A stretch of 64,000 nucleotides of DNA from Cephaloticoccus primus. GTDB lineage: Bacteria; Verrucomicrobiota; Verrucomicrobiia; Opitutales; Opitutaceae. The stretch spans positions 1-64,000 of the forward strand of contig NZ_LSZQ01000028.1 in the NCBI RefSeq assembly GCF_001580015.1. Direction: 5' to 3'. The notes beneath the pieces were generated by a model, which worked only from the letters and a program-made list of their open reading frames with translations, was not told the DNA's origin and did no database searches. Position numbers and translations under genes: made by a program. Below are positions 1-8,844 of this stretch, one piece after another (the stretch's first letter is position 1; every line of letters begins with the position of its first letter).

Positions 1-226
1 GGAAACCCCAGTTGAAGCAATTTACGATTAGTCATGATTAACAAGTTCCGATTGATACTTAGAGCATCTCAGTATAATTAATAGAAATCAGTTAGTCACA
101 AATCCTCACTGAGTACGAAAGTCCCGAAAGAATCTTGATACTCAGTAAATAAGTAACAGTCCCTAATTGCGCGACACACGCCTTGCCCTGTTCGCCTACT
201 TTGTTTCCGCTCCGTTCTACTCCTGC
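1..226 (+). promoter_or_regulatory. AT-rich leader upstream of the first gene
   Basis: This stretch is clearly richer in A and T than the coding DNA that follows and holds no credible gene. It contains an 8-bp inverted repeat, ACTGAGTA at 108-115 and TACTCAGT at 139-146, and a related CTCAGTA near 68. It probably carries the promoter for the gene starting at 227, but I cannot assign -35 and -10 boxes with confidence. No Shine-Dalgarno sequence is visible before the ATG. Confidence 0.35.
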
Positions 227-2719
227 ATGAAATCCCTTCCCTGCTCTTCCTTTCGCCGCTCACACCTCTCCCGCGCCGCACTCGGCCTGTTCGTCACTCT
301 CTTCAGCCTCGGCGACCCGGCCTCTGCCCAGACGCTCTCCACCTCGCGCGAGGTTAATTTTTATCGCGACGTGCCGAGCCGAAGCCTCGACGGGCTCGCT
401 GCCCGCTCCGATGGCGCGCTCGTCAGCGGCCCGCGCGTGAGTCCGCTCGACTTGCCGCTCGATGCAGACCTGCTCTGGAGCGCGGCCGAAACAGGCGGCA
501 CGCTCTTCCTCGGCACAGGGCCCGCAGGGAAACTGCTCTCGTATCACTTAGCCGCGGCAGACAGCGAGGCGCCGCTCATTCCAGCCGAGACGATCACGCT
601 GCCGCACGACTCGCACCTGCTCGCGCTCGCCACGCTGCCCGACGGCGGCCTCCTCGCAGGCAGCTCACCCGAGGGTGCGCTCAGCTTGGTGCAGGATGGC
701 CAGGTCATCGCGCGCAGCGCCCTGCCCGTCGGCTCGATCCTTGCGATCAGCGTTCATGCGCCAGCCCTCGACCAGGCGGCCCCCACTGCCAAAAACACGG
801 AAGTCCTCGTCGCCACGGGCGCACCCGCACGGATCTACAAAGTCGATCTCGCGAAATTTCGCGCGTCGGGCATCGGCCTCGAAAAGCTCCCCGCAGACGA
901 TGAGGCCGCGCTGGCCGAGCGCGGCTTCACGCTCTGGGGCAGCGTGCGCGACGAAAACTTGCGCAGCCTCCTGCGGCTCGCCGATGGCCGCGTAATCGCG
1001 GGCTCCGCCCCAAAGGGAAATGTCTATGAATTCCCCGCAAGCGGCGGCTCGCCGCGCGTCCTGGCGGAAAACAACAACGCCGAAGTCACCACGCTGCTCG
1101 GCTGGGACGATGGTTTTTACGCGGCGATCACGCGAGGCGACACCCAGCGCCGCCAACGCCTCGACAGCAGCAGCAGTGGCGGCGGCTCGCTGCGCTCCTC
1201 AGTGCCCACGAGCACCGACTCCTCTTCCGGTTCCGACGAGAGCGGGGACTCGGGCGATGACAGCGGCAGCAGCGAAGAAGGAGGCTCGGCGGGCGGCAGC
1301 CGCAGCGATGGCGAAACCCGAGCCGCCCTGCCCCCGACCGCACCCGGTGCGGAAAAATTTGGCGGCAGCTCGCGCCTCGTCTGGTTTCCGAAAGATGGCT
1401 TTCCGCAAACGGTTTTCAGCCGCGTGGGGATCGGCTTTTTCCAGCTCGCGCGGCACGGCGACTACGTCCTCATCACCGCGGGCGACGAGGGCGAGCTCCT
1501 CGGCTACGATCCGCAGCAACGCCGCAACCTGCTCTTTGCCGGAGCGCGCGCCTCCCAGGTCAACGCCATCGTGCCACTGCCTCACGGTGGCAGTGACTTT
1601 CTCCTGATCGGCAATAACCCCGCCTCGCTGGAGCGGATGAGCTGGGCGCGTGATGCCAATGCCGAGCTTGTCGCGACAACGCGGCGGATCGACCTGGGCG
1701 GCCCCGCCGAGCTCGGCGCGCTGCGCGTGGGGGCGGGAGGGGCGGGAGGGCAGCTCTCTGTCCCCGCCAACATGGGGTTACGAGTGGAGATGCGCAGCAG
1801 CTACAGCAGCGATCCGCTCGAAGGCTGGGGCGAGTGGCACGAGGCGATCCGCCACAGCGACGATCCGGCCTGGTACGCAGCGGAGAACAACGGCGCGCAG
1901 CCGGAGGGCGCCCCGCCGCCCACGCCGCTTCGCGGGCGCTACGTGCAGCTCCGGCTGAGCGCCCGGGTCCCCGCATTTGAGGTTAGCGGTGCCCGACTCT
2001 ACAGCCTCCCGCAAAACCAGCACCCGCAGCTCAGCAGCTTCACCGTGCTGCCGCCGAGCAATGCCCGCAACAGCGCCGACACGCTGCGCAAAGCCGCCGA
2101 GGCCGCCAAGATCGGCTACCGCGACGATCTCGCCACCGCCGCCGATACGCCGCTGTATCGCAGCTCGCGCGTAATCATCTGGGACTTGAGCGATGCCAAC
2201 GGCGATGTGCTCCTGAGTACGCTCTCCATCCACGGGCCCGAGGATGACGCCGACGCGCAGTGGGAGCCCGTGCTCGTGGACTCGGAAAACCGCTTTGCGA
2301 TTTTCGACACTGCCCCGCTTCCCGAAGGCCGCTACCGCACCCGACTCGATGTGCGCGAGACCGCGCCGCGCCCCGCCCCGCAGCGGCTCAGCATTTCGTT
2401 TTCTACCGACGATTTCGTGGTCGACCGCAGCCCGCCCGAGATCCTCCACACCCAGCTTGAGCGCACCGAAGCAGGCGGGCTCACGCTGACGGTGCAGGCC
2501 CGCGATGCGCTCTCGCTGTTGCGCGGCGCAGAGTTTCACCTCAATAACGGCACGCGCTACACCGTTTCGCACCCGCTCGACGGCATCCTCGACGGCCGTG
2601 AAGAGGGCTTTGCCCTGGAGCTCAGCCCCGCGCAGCTCGGCACGGCGACCGCTGTCGAAATCATCGTCCTCGACGAACACTTCAACAGCGCCAGCACACG
2701 AGTAGACCTCCGCCAATAA
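227..2719 (+). CDS. Secreted beta-propeller-like protein
   Basis: I do not recognise a named family. The 830-residue product is started at the ATG at 227 and not at the in-frame TTG at 167, because this gives a clean signal peptide with a basic start, a hydrophobic core (ALGLFVTLFSL) and an ASA cleavage site. Motifs of the type DGALVSG, LPDGGLLAGSSPEG and LADGRVIAGSAPKG recur through the first half and look like propeller blades. A Ser/Gly/Asp-rich stretch at about residues 305-375 interrupts the fold as a flexible linker. The C-terminal half looks like beta-sandwich material (for example FVVDRSPPEI). It is exported; its role is unknown. A Type I repeat follows 29 bp after the stop. Confidence 0.75.
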   Translation: MKSLPCSSFRRSHLSRAALGLFVTLFSLGDPASAQTLSTSREVNFYRDVPSRSLDGLAARSDGALVSGPRVSPLDLPLDADLLWSAAETGGTLFLGTGPAGKLLSYHLAAADSEAPLIPAETITLPHDSHLLALATLPDGGLLAGSSPEGALSLVQDGQVIARSALPVGSILAISVHAPALDQAAPTAKNTEVLVATGAPARIYKVDLAKFRASGIGLEKLPADDEAALAERGFTLWGSVRDENLRSLLRLADGRVIAGSAPKGNVYEFPASGGSPRVLAENNNAEVTTLLGWDDGFYAAITRGDTQRRQRLDSSSSGGGSLRSSVPTSTDSSSGSDESGDSGDDSGSSEEGGSAGGSRSDGETRAALPPTAPGAEKFGGSSRLVWFPKDGFPQTVFSRVGIGFFQLARHGDYVLITAGDEGELLGYDPQQRRNLLFAGARASQVNAIVPLPHGGSDFLLIGNNPASLERMSWARDANAELVATTRRIDLGGPAELGALRVGAGGAGGQLSVPANMGLRVEMRSSYSSDPLEGWGEWHEAIRHSDDPAWYAAENNGAQPEGAPPPTPLRGRYVQLRLSARVPAFEVSGARLYSLPQNQHPQLSSFTVLPPSNARNSADTLRKAAEAAKIGYRDDLATAADTPLYRSSRVIIWDLSDANGDVLLSTLSIHGPEDDADAQWEPVLVDSENRFAIFDTAPLPEGRYRTRLDVRETAPRPAPQRLSISFSTDDFVVDRSPPEILHTQLERTEAGGLTLTVQARDALSLLRGAEFHLNNGTRYTVSHPLDGILDGREEGFALELSPAQLGTATAVEIIVLDEHFNSASTRVDLRQ

Positions 2720-2748
2720 GCAGGTCTGCGACGCGCGGCCAACGACCC

Positions 2749-3091
2749 CCACTACGCGTGGGGCGGCGGGCAGTGCCCGCTCCCATTTACTGTGCGGCTT
2801 GCTGTCGGGCGTTCCGCCCGACGAACAAGCCGTACAGTTGAATAAAATCCCTGACCGGAGCTCAAATGGGAGTTTAACCCGTAAACTTTTTCGCAGCGCC
2901 CCAATGGGTTTCCCACTTCATTTGCGATTCAGGCTCCTTCCCCTGTTGCGAAGCAACAGGAGGATGCCCCGTTAAATTTGCGATTTTGTTCGGGCGCGAA
3001 GCGCACGCGGCAAAATCGCAAATTGAATGGCACGTGGCGCCACGCCACCGCTGCCCGCGTAGGGCCGCCCTCCCGCTTCCACGCGCAGTGG
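2749..3091 (-). repeat. Type I palindromic element, copy 1
   Basis: Full copy between the convergent gene ending at 2719 and xerC. The left terminus is CCACTACGCGTGG at 2749-2761 and the right terminus is CCACGCGCAGTGG at 3079-3091, forming terminal inverted repeats. Inside are a long palindrome beginning ACTGTGCGGCTTG near 2788, a GAA-loop hairpin at 2942-2960 (arm CCTGTTGC), and a palindrome with arm AATTTGCGATTTTG around 2975-3024. A motif AACCCGTAAAC lies between them. I define the strand by the order of these modules; copies at 11041, 32842, 46321 and 49901 have the opposite order. Confidence 0.85.
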
Positions 3092-3109
3092 GAAATATCG
3101 CCAAGTCCG

Positions 3110-4111
3110 CTAGGAGCGGGGGTGGGCTTTGGCGTAGATCTCTTGCAGGCGGGCGATGCTCACATGCGTGTACACTTGGGTGGTGGTGAGCTGCGCGTGG
3201 CCGAGCAGTTCCTGGACGAGCCGCAAGTCGGCTCCGGCGTTGAGCAAGTGTGTGGCGTAGCTGTGGCGCAGCTTGTGTGGCGTGATGTCGCTCGGCAGAT
3301 CGGCCAGCACGAGGTAGCGCCGCAGCACCTGACGAATCTGCGCGGCGCTCAGCCGCTGGAATTTTTCGCTGATCACCACCGGATCGCTCGCCCCTGCGTT
3401 GTGGGTGGCGAAGTCGTTGCGAAATTTTTTCAGCACGGCGAGCGCGAGCGTACCGATCGGGCAGAGCCGCTCCTTGCGCCCCTTGCCGACGATGCGGGCC
3501 ACACCTGCGCTCATGTCGATCATCCCGTAGTCGAGGTTCACGAGCTCGCTCACGCGCAGTCCCGCGCCGTAGAGCAGCTCCATCACCAGCCGGTCGCGCC
3601 ATGCCGTAAACGCGTCCACTGCGCCGTTTTCGAGTAGCCGCTGTGGCCCGAGCAGCAGGCGCTTCATCTGCTCTTCGGTGAGAAATCGGGGCAGCGCCTT
3701 GCTGAACTTGGGCAGCGGGAGCCCGAGGAACGGATCGCGGCGGATGCGCTCCCGCCGCATCCAGAATCGGATCAACGAGCGCAGCCCCGAGACGTGGTTG
3801 TGCAGCGTGCGCGCGCTGTAGCGGTGCTGCGCCTCAATCACAAAGTCGCGCATGTCGCGCGGGTTCAGGCCGTCGAGCCCCGCCGCCGTCCACAGGCCCG
3901 CCGCGTGCAGCCACCCGTAAAAATCCTCAAAGGAGATCCGGTAGTTGCGCAAGGTGAGCGGCGAGTAGCGCCGCTCGCCCTCCAGATAATCGGCAAAGGG
4001 CAGCCACCACTCGCGAAGTACCGCTTCGGGCACGCGCGGCCTATCTGCGGGGCGTCCGGGCACAGGCTTCGGCCTCGGCGATGAGGCGGTTTGTCCAGCG
4101 GCGCAAGGCAT
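3110..4111 (-). CDS. xerC: XerC-like tyrosine recombinase
   Basis: Tyrosine site-specific recombinase of the XerC/XerD type, which acts with a partner Xer protein to resolve chromosome dimers. The N-terminal SAM-like core-binding domain (YSPLTLRNYRISFEDFYGWL) is followed by the catalytic domain with the first Arg in LLYGAGLRVSELVNL, the Lys in GKGRKE, the HxxR box in HKLRHSYATHLLNAGAD, and the Tyr in TTTQVYTHV. The ATG at 4111 gives 333 residues and overlaps the end of mazG; a GTG at 4063 (317 residues) is an equally usual length. The longer open frame to 4393 is antisense-like read-through within mazG. A Type I repeat ends 18 bp beyond its stop, which is suggestive but proves no link. Confidence 0.88.
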   Translation of the reverse strand: MPCAAGQTASSPRPKPVPGRPADRPRVPEAVLREWWLPFADYLEGERRYSPLTLRNYRISFEDFYGWLHAAGLWTAAGLDGLNPRDMRDFVIEAQHRYSARTLHNHVSGLRSLIRFWMRRERIRRDPFLGLPLPKFSKALPRFLTEEQMKRLLLGPQRLLENGAVDAFTAWRDRLVMELLYGAGLRVSELVNLDYGMIDMSAGVARIVGKGRKERLCPIGTLALAVLKKFRNDFATHNAGASDPVVISEKFQRLSAAQIRQVLRRYLVLADLPSDITPHKLRHSYATHLLNAGADLRLVQELLGHAQLTTTQVYTHVSIARLQEIYAKAHPRS

Positions 4112-4808
4112 CTTCGGGGTTGAGCCCCGCTTGCTGCGCTGCCGCGCTGAGCTCGAAAAGCGCCCGCCCGAGCTCAGCTTCGGTGAGCCCAGCCGCGCGC
4201 GTCGAGACGGCCTCGCGGTCAACCGAGGGCAGCCGCGTGCCGAGCTCCTTTTTGCGGCATTGTTTCCACACATTCTCCGCGAAGAGCAGCGCGGGCAGCC
4301 GTGGCGGCAGCGACTTGAAGAGCGGCTCGGCCGGGGCGCGTTGACCGGCAGCCGCACCGCTCGCGGCGTCCGGCGAAGAGCCGCCTGCCTCATTTTGGCG
4401 CGCTGCCTTTTCCTGCGCCTTGATCGCCTCCCACTGCGTGAGCACTTTTTCGGCGCTGTCGATCAGGGGCCCGTAGCCTCCGGCGGCTCCATCCGCATTT
4501 GCCGCGCCAAACACATGGGGGTGCCGCCGGATGAGTTTCTCGTTCAGTTCGCGCGCGACTGCGTCGAGGTCGAAGTGCCCCGCCTCCTCGGCCAACTGCG
4601 CGTGAAACACGACCTGGAGCAACACGTCGCCGAGCTCTTCGCGCATGTGCGGCATGTCCGCCTGGTCGATGGTCTCGATCAGCTCGCTGACCTCGTCGAT
4701 CAGGCAGCGCACCAGCGACTCATGGGTTTGCTCCTGATCCCAGGGACAGCCGCCCGGGCCGCGCAGGCGGGCCACTGTGTGGCGCAATTCGTCAAATGCT
4801 TGGCTCAT
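4041..4808 (-). CDS. mazG: Nucleoside triphosphate pyrophosphohydrolase MazG
   Basis: MazG family all-alpha NTP pyrophosphatase, which hydrolyses nucleoside triphosphates to monophosphates and pyrophosphate in housekeeping of the nucleotide pool. The signature is present: GGCPWDQEQTHESL, then the metal-binding EVSELIETI and EELGDVLLQVVFHAQLA. The second half is split by an Ala/Gly-rich insertion (about residues 145-180) before FAENVWKQ. The start is the ATG at 4808 (MSQAFDELRHTV), giving 255 residues. The gene is divergent from trpC, and its 3' end overlaps the start of xerC, so the two are probably cotranscribed. Confidence 0.9.
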   Translation of the reverse strand: MSQAFDELRHTVARLRGPGGCPWDQEQTHESLVRCLIDEVSELIETIDQADMPHMREELGDVLLQVVFHAQLAEEAGHFDLDAVARELNEKLIRRHPHVFGAANADGAAGGYGPLIDSAEKVLTQWEAIKAQEKAARQNEAGGSSPDAASGAAAGQRAPAEPLFKSLPPRLPALLFAENVWKQCRKKELGTRLPSVDREAVSTRAAGLTEAELGRALFELSAAAQQAGLNPEDALRRWTNRLIAEAEACARTPRR

Positions 4809-4915
4809 GGTTGTGTGTAAAATCGGTGAGCGAGGATCTCGCCCCAGTTTTGCAAAAAACCGCAAAGACAAAACCCGACCTTGCGCCGCCAGCGGCACTT
4901 TGCGGCACTCCCGCC

Positions 4916-5716
4916 ATGTCCGACAAGTTGACCGAAATCATGGCGCACAAGCAGCGCGAGATCGCCCCGCGCCTGCGCGAAGTCTCGCCCGCCGAGTTGC
5001 GCGAGCTCGACGCCTCGCTGCCCCGCCCGCCCTCCTTTGCCGAAGCGCTGAGGCGCGCGGACGGGCAGCTCGCCGTGATTGCCGAGATCAAGCGGCGCTC
5101 GCCCTCGGCAGGCGCAATCGCCGCTGGCGCCAGCGCGCCCGAGCAAGCCCGCCGCTACCAAGCCGCCGGTGCGAGCGCGCTGTCGGTGCTCACCGATTCG
5201 CACTACTTCGGCGGCTCGCTCGACGATTTGCGCGAGGTCACCGCACTGCTCGCCGCGACGCCCGCGCCGCTGCCCTGCCTGCGCAAGGACTTCATGCTGC
5301 ACCCGCTACAGGTGCACGAAGCGCGCGCTGCCGGAGCGAGCGCGATCTTGATCATCGTGCGCGCTCTCGACGATCCGACGATCAGCACGCTGTACGCGGC
5401 CGCCCGCGCGGCAGGCCTCGATGCGCTGTTTGAGATTCATGAAGAGGCCGAGCTCGCCCGCGCGTTGGCGCACGGCGCACAGATCATCGGCGTAAACAAT
5501 CGCGATCTGGCCGTCTTCAAGACTGACCTCGGTTTCAGTGAACGGCTCATCCCGCGCTTCCCCAAAGACGTGATCGCCGTCAGCGAAAGCGGGATTGCCG
5601 CGCCTGCCGATGCGGCGCGAGCCCGCAGCGCCGGAGCCCATGCGATACTCGTCGGCGAGGCGCTCATGCGCGCGGCCGATCCGCGCGCGCTGCTCCAGTC
5701 GCTCGCCACCGCCTGA
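4916..5716 (+). CDS. trpC: Indole-3-glycerol phosphate synthase
   Basis: Closes the indole ring from 1-(2-carboxyphenylamino)-1-deoxyribulose 5-phosphate in tryptophan synthesis. TIM-barrel motifs appear in order: IAEIKRRSPSAG, LTDSHYFGGS, LPCLRKDFMLHPLQVHEARA, IGVNNRDLAVFKTDL and VSESGI. The Lys in IKRRSPS and the Lys in RKDF are the expected catalytic residues. The ATG at 4916 gives 266 residues, a normal length; the frame stays open upstream but that part is not homologous. It is followed 4 bp later by rsmA, so they form a small operon. No other trp gene is in the window. Confidence 0.93.
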   Translation: MSDKLTEIMAHKQREIAPRLREVSPAELRELDASLPRPPSFAEALRRADGQLAVIAEIKRRSPSAGAIAAGASAPEQARRYQAAGASALSVLTDSHYFGGSLDDLREVTALLAATPAPLPCLRKDFMLHPLQVHEARAAGASAILIIVRALDDPTISTLYAAARAAGLDALFEIHEEAELARALAHGAQIIGVNNRDLAVFKTDLGFSERLIPRFPKDVIAVSESGIAAPADAARARSAGAHAILVGEALMRAADPRALLQSLATA

Positions 5717-5720
5717 AGAG

Positions 5721-6722
5721 ATGCCGCTCAGCTACTCAGCGACGCGCGACTTGCTCGGGAGGCTCGGCCACAGCCCGAAGCGTTTCCTGGGCCAAAATTT
5801 TTTGGTCGATGGCAATATCGTGCGAAAATCGCTGGAGCTCGCCCGACTCGCGAGCGGTGACCGCGTGGTCGAGATCGGCCCAGGCCTGGGCACGCTCACG
5901 CGCGCGCTGCTCGACGCAGGAGCTGAAGTCTGGGCCATCGAAAAAGACCCGCAGCTTTACGCGTATCTCGCACAGGAGCTGGGCGGCTCGGCTCGGCTCC
6001 ACCTGATGGAGGGCGATGCCGTGGAACAGCCGCTCGCAGGCTTATCCCAAATTTTTAAGAATCTGGATTTACCCCTTGATCCAAAGAATTCGCCCGAATG
6101 GGTGAGCGGCCCAGAAATCGCGGTACAACCAGATGGCGCGGCGGCGCAGCCACTTGACTTCAAAATCGTCGCCAACCTGCCCTACGCGATTTCCACGCCG
6201 TGGATGGTCGGCGTGCTCAATGCGGGGCTCCCCTCGCAGTCGCCTGAAGCTGAGCCTCCGTTGGCTGGCAGCGCGCAAAATCAGCGCCCCGGCGGAGCAG
6301 CACCACTCCCCAGCCGGATGGTGCTCATGCTCCAGCTGGAAGCGGCCGAGCGTTACGCCGCGCAGCCCGGCACCAAGGCATTTGGCGCGGTTTCCATTTT
6401 CCTCCAGTCCGCCTACGAGGTCGCGCCCGGGCACCGCGTGTCGGGTAGCTGTTTTTATCCGCGGCCCGACGTGGATTCCTGCCTGCTCCACCTCGTGCGC
6501 CGTGTGCGGCCCTTCCGCTTTTCCCTGAAAACACAGCAAGTGATTCGCGCCTGTTTCCAGCAACGGCGTAAGCAATTGGGCAGCCTGCTCCGCGGAAAGC
6601 TCCCCGACGGCGGGCAGGGTTGGCTCGCCGAGCTGGAGGCGGCGGGCTTTTCGGCTCAAACGCGCCCCGAGCAAGTCCCTGTCGCGCTTTGGGAAAAATT
6701 GGCGCCCTACGTGGCCTCTTGA
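5721..6722 (+). CDS. rsmA: 16S rRNA adenine dimethyltransferase RsmA (KsgA)
   Basis: Dimethylates the two adjacent adenines in helix 45 of 16S rRNA during small-subunit maturation. Family motifs are clear: KRFLGQNFLVD, the SAM-binding VVEIGPGLGTLT, the acidic EKDPQL, GDAVE, the catalytic NLPYAIS, and YPRPDVDS near the end. At 333 residues it is longer than usual because of two inserts: about 35 residues before NLPY (nt ~6040-6160, noticeably AT-richer than its surroundings) and about 25 Pro/Ala-rich residues before MVLMLQLEAAERY. The ATG at 5721 sits 4 bp after trpC. Confidence 0.92.
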   Translation: MPLSYSATRDLLGRLGHSPKRFLGQNFLVDGNIVRKSLELARLASGDRVVEIGPGLGTLTRALLDAGAEVWAIEKDPQLYAYLAQELGGSARLHLMEGDAVEQPLAGLSQIFKNLDLPLDPKNSPEWVSGPEIAVQPDGAAAQPLDFKIVANLPYAISTPWMVGVLNAGLPSQSPEAEPPLAGSAQNQRPGGAAPLPSRMVLMLQLEAAERYAAQPGTKAFGAVSIFLQSAYEVAPGHRVSGSCFYPRPDVDSCLLHLVRRVRPFRFSLKTQQVIRACFQQRRKQLGSLLRGKLPDGGQGWLAELEAAGFSAQTRPEQVPVALWEKLAPYVAS

Positions 6723-6756
6723 AACTCGGGGAGATCCCCCTAGTCTCCCGACCACG

Positions 6757-7566
6757 ATGGCGCGCTTATCCCCACTCCTCCTCGCCCTCATTTCGCTGCT
6801 GTGTTTCCCTAGCACGGCCCCTGCCCAGCCCGAGGCAAACCGACCTTCCACCGGCCTGCTCGGCACGATCGAGCGCGACCACTACATCGCGCCCGGCGGG
6901 CTCTACCGCGTAAAAATCCCTGTGCTGCCGGAGCTCGGCGGCAGCATCTCCGACACGGGAAATGTGGTCGTCTTTCGCGACGACTATTCGACGCATGTGA
7001 GCATCGGCGCCTTCGTCCTCGACGCCACGCAGCGCTGGGAGCTCGCGACCACCGAGCGCGAGCAATACCTCACGGCATTCTTCGCGATGCTCGTGATGCC
7101 CGACTTCGAGAAAATGTTCCCCGGCTCGCAAATTGAGACGACGCGCTTCGAGCCCGGGCTGCTCAGCGCGGCAGAGGGAGTGGGCGCTGCGGAAAAATCG
7201 GGGAGCGAAACCAGAAGAAACGCAGGAACAACCAAGGGCGCAGTCCCGGATGACGAAGCGGGAGGCGCGGTCTTCTGCTTCACGCTGCTGCCCGGCGGCA
7301 GCATGTTTGGCACGCCCTTCGCCGACGCTCGCGCCGCCCGGGAAGGCCGCCCGCCCGTCGCCAAACGCGGCAACCTGATCTTTGCTCAAAACGGCGTCGT
7401 CTACGTTTTAAGCATCGAGCTGAGCGAACGCCTCCACAGCCGAAATTACCAAAAAACCCCCGAAGAAGAAAACGCCCTGCTCAGCCAGCGCCTCACCGCC
7501 CTGCTCCACTCCATGCAGTTTGCCGGCGCCACTGGTACTTCCCCCCGCGCCCATGCAACAAAATGA
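6757..7566 (+). CDS. Secreted protein of unknown function
   Basis: I do not recognise a family. The 269-residue product has a signal peptide (LSPLLLALISLLCFPSTAPAQ), so it is exported. The mature part contains GLYRVKIPVLPELGG, a segment beginning VVVFRDDYSTHVSIGAF and a late hydrophobic strand GVVYVLSIEL; the pattern resembles small periplasmic proteins of mixed alpha/beta structure. A polar, low-complexity stretch lies around residues 145-170. It starts 34 bp after rsmA and could be in the same transcript. A truncated Type I repeat follows 19 bp after the stop. Confidence 0.7.
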   Translation: MARLSPLLLALISLLCFPSTAPAQPEANRPSTGLLGTIERDHYIAPGGLYRVKIPVLPELGGSISDTGNVVVFRDDYSTHVSIGAFVLDATQRWELATTEREQYLTAFFAMLVMPDFEKMFPGSQIETTRFEPGLLSAAEGVGAAEKSGSETRRNAGTTKGAVPDDEAGGAVFCFTLLPGGSMFGTPFADARAAREGRPPVAKRGNLIFAQNGVVYVLSIELSERLHSRNYQKTPEEENALLSQRLTALLHSMQFAGATGTSPRAHATK

Positions 7567-7585
7567 AGCCTGCGGGGTGAGGCCT

Positions 7586-7768
7586 CCACTTCGCGTGGGG
7601 CGGTGGCGGGGCGCCACGTGCCATTGAATTTGGGAATCGGCTCCGCCGCTTCGCGGCGAAGCACGATTCCCAAATTTGCCTCCCTGTCGCGTTGCGACAG
7701 GGGAAGGAGCATCAAACGCGGATGAAGCGGGAAACCCATCGGGGCGCGGCAAAAGGGTTTACGGGTTG
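7586..7768 (+). repeat. Type I palindromic element, copy 2 (truncated)
   Basis: Left part of a Type I element. It begins with CCACTTCGCGTGG, a variant terminus, then the GGTGGCGGGGCGCCACGTG palindrome, then the first long palindrome in its GGGAATCG/CGATTCCC version with an inner GC stem, then a GTT-loop hairpin with arm CCTGTCGC at 7683-7701. The module GGATGAAGCGGGAAACCCAT and a motif TTTACGGGTT follow. The element then breaks off: the third, longest palindrome and the right terminus are missing. It lies between the gene ending at 7566 and the toxin-antitoxin pair. Confidence 0.8.
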
Positions 7769-7822
7769 CGAGCGGGGCGGCCTTACCTAACTCTCCGTAC
7801 AAAAAGGAAAGGAACACCCGCG

Positions 7823-8209
7823 ATGCTCACTGCCCAAATTGCCAAGCCGGCGGCCTCGTCAACCGCTACCAGCCGCAAGCTGCGGCCCGCTCCCAAGCGG
7901 CCACAGCCTGACCTGGCCAAGGAGACGCTTTCCGTCGCCGAAGCCGCACGACTTCTCGACCAGGAAGAGTGGATACTTCGCTCGCTCTGCCGCCACGGCT
8001 CCATCCCCAGTCATGAGGTAAATGGCGAACGCTACATCACTCTGTCCGATTTTACCGCCTACCGCCGAAGACGGCAGGCCCGCTTCGATCACTGGGATCG
8101 CTCGCCCGCCCTCAAAGCACTGGATGAGGTTACCGATGCTCTCATAAAACAGGGGCTTTACTGGGAGGCGCCTCCAGAGGCCATGGCCCAATCTTCCGGT
8201 GATCGCTAA
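7823..8209 (+). CDS. HTH antitoxin-like protein (first module)
   Basis: Small DNA-binding protein of the excisionase/MerR-like helix-turn-helix type: LSVAEAARLLDQEEWILRSL, then HGSIPSHEVNGERYITLSDFTAYRR, which gives the wing and a basic tail. The 128-residue product overlaps the start of a PIN-domain gene by 11 nt, so the two are translationally coupled and form a VapBC-like type II toxin-antitoxin pair. It has one of the few clear ribosome binding sites here, AAAGGAAAGGAA upstream of the ATG at 7823. GC is lower than that of the neighbours. A paralogue lies at 32447-32773. The antitoxin role is inferred from the arrangement. Confidence 0.8.
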   Translation: MLTAQIAKPAASSTATSRKLRPAPKRPQPDLAKETLSVAEAARLLDQEEWILRSLCRHGSIPSHEVNGERYITLSDFTAYRRRRQARFDHWDRSPALKALDEVTDALIKQGLYWEAPPEAMAQSSGDR

Positions 8210-8807
8210 ACCCAGCAGTTCTCATCAAGGGCGGGCACTTTTGTATGTGGTGATCGACGCCTGTGTTTTGGCGAATTACGCGGTTGTTGATCTGTTACTC
8301 ACTTTGGCTGAGTTGGGGCTGATTTCCCCCCGTTGGTCTTCTCAAATTCTTGAAGAGACCTACCGCACGCATACTCAGAAACTGCACTGGGAGCCCCGGA
8401 TTGCTCGCGGTTTCCAGGCAGCAGTCTTGGCCCAGTTTCCGACCAGCTTGGTGAGCGGCTACGAAAAGTGGATTCCTCATTGTACGAATCACGAAAAAGA
8501 CCGTCACGTTTTGGCCTGTGCGATTGAGGCCAAGGCGCGGGTTATCCTTACCTACAACCTACGCGACTTCGCCTCGAGGGACCTAGCCCCATGGCACACC
8601 CGAGCGCTCCACCCACAGGACTACCTGCTCGGGCTGCATGGGCAGGACCATGAGCAAATAGCAGATGCTCTCGAACGGGTTGTACGTAACCACTCACAAA
8701 AACTCGGGCGCAAATTCACCATCCAGGACGAGCTGAGGGCACTCGCACCTTTCGTTCCCGAGTTTTCCAAAGCGCTGCTCGCCGAGAGCAACGCGGTATT
8801 GCGCTAA
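8199..8807 (+). CDS. PIN-domain toxin-like ribonuclease (first module)
   Basis: PIN-domain protein, expected to be a metal-dependent ribonuclease. Acidic active-site residues are visible in VIDACVLANYAVVDLLL, in ILEETYRT, and in NHEKDRHVLACAIEAKA followed by VILTYNLRDF. The GTG start at 8199 overlaps the antitoxin stop. The 202-residue length is larger than a minimal VapC (about 130) because of a C-terminal extension that is shared with the paralogue at 31806-32417. Composition is poorer in GC than the flanks, which suggests transfer of the whole module. Toxin activity is inferred. Confidence 0.82.
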   Translation: MIAKPSSSHQGRALLYVVIDACVLANYAVVDLLLTLAELGLISPRWSSQILEETYRTHTQKLHWEPRIARGFQAAVLAQFPTSLVSGYEKWIPHCTNHEKDRHVLACAIEAKARVILTYNLRDFASRDLAPWHTRALHPQDYLLGLHGQDHEQIADALERVVRNHSQKLGRKFTIQDELRALAPFVPEFSKALLAESNAVLR

Positions 8808-8811
8808 CGCG

Positions 8812-8844
8812 CCCCCCTCATTGGGGGCTCGGGGTCGCAGCCCC
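8812..8844 (+). terminator. Hairpins after the PIN gene
   Basis: A CCCCC-TCATT-GGGGG hairpin (8813-8827) begins within 6 bp of the PIN stop and is followed by CGGGG-TCGCAG-CCCCG (8830-8844). The second matches the small hairpin of the Type II elements almost exactly. There is no T-tract, so termination activity is uncertain. Confidence 0.4.
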
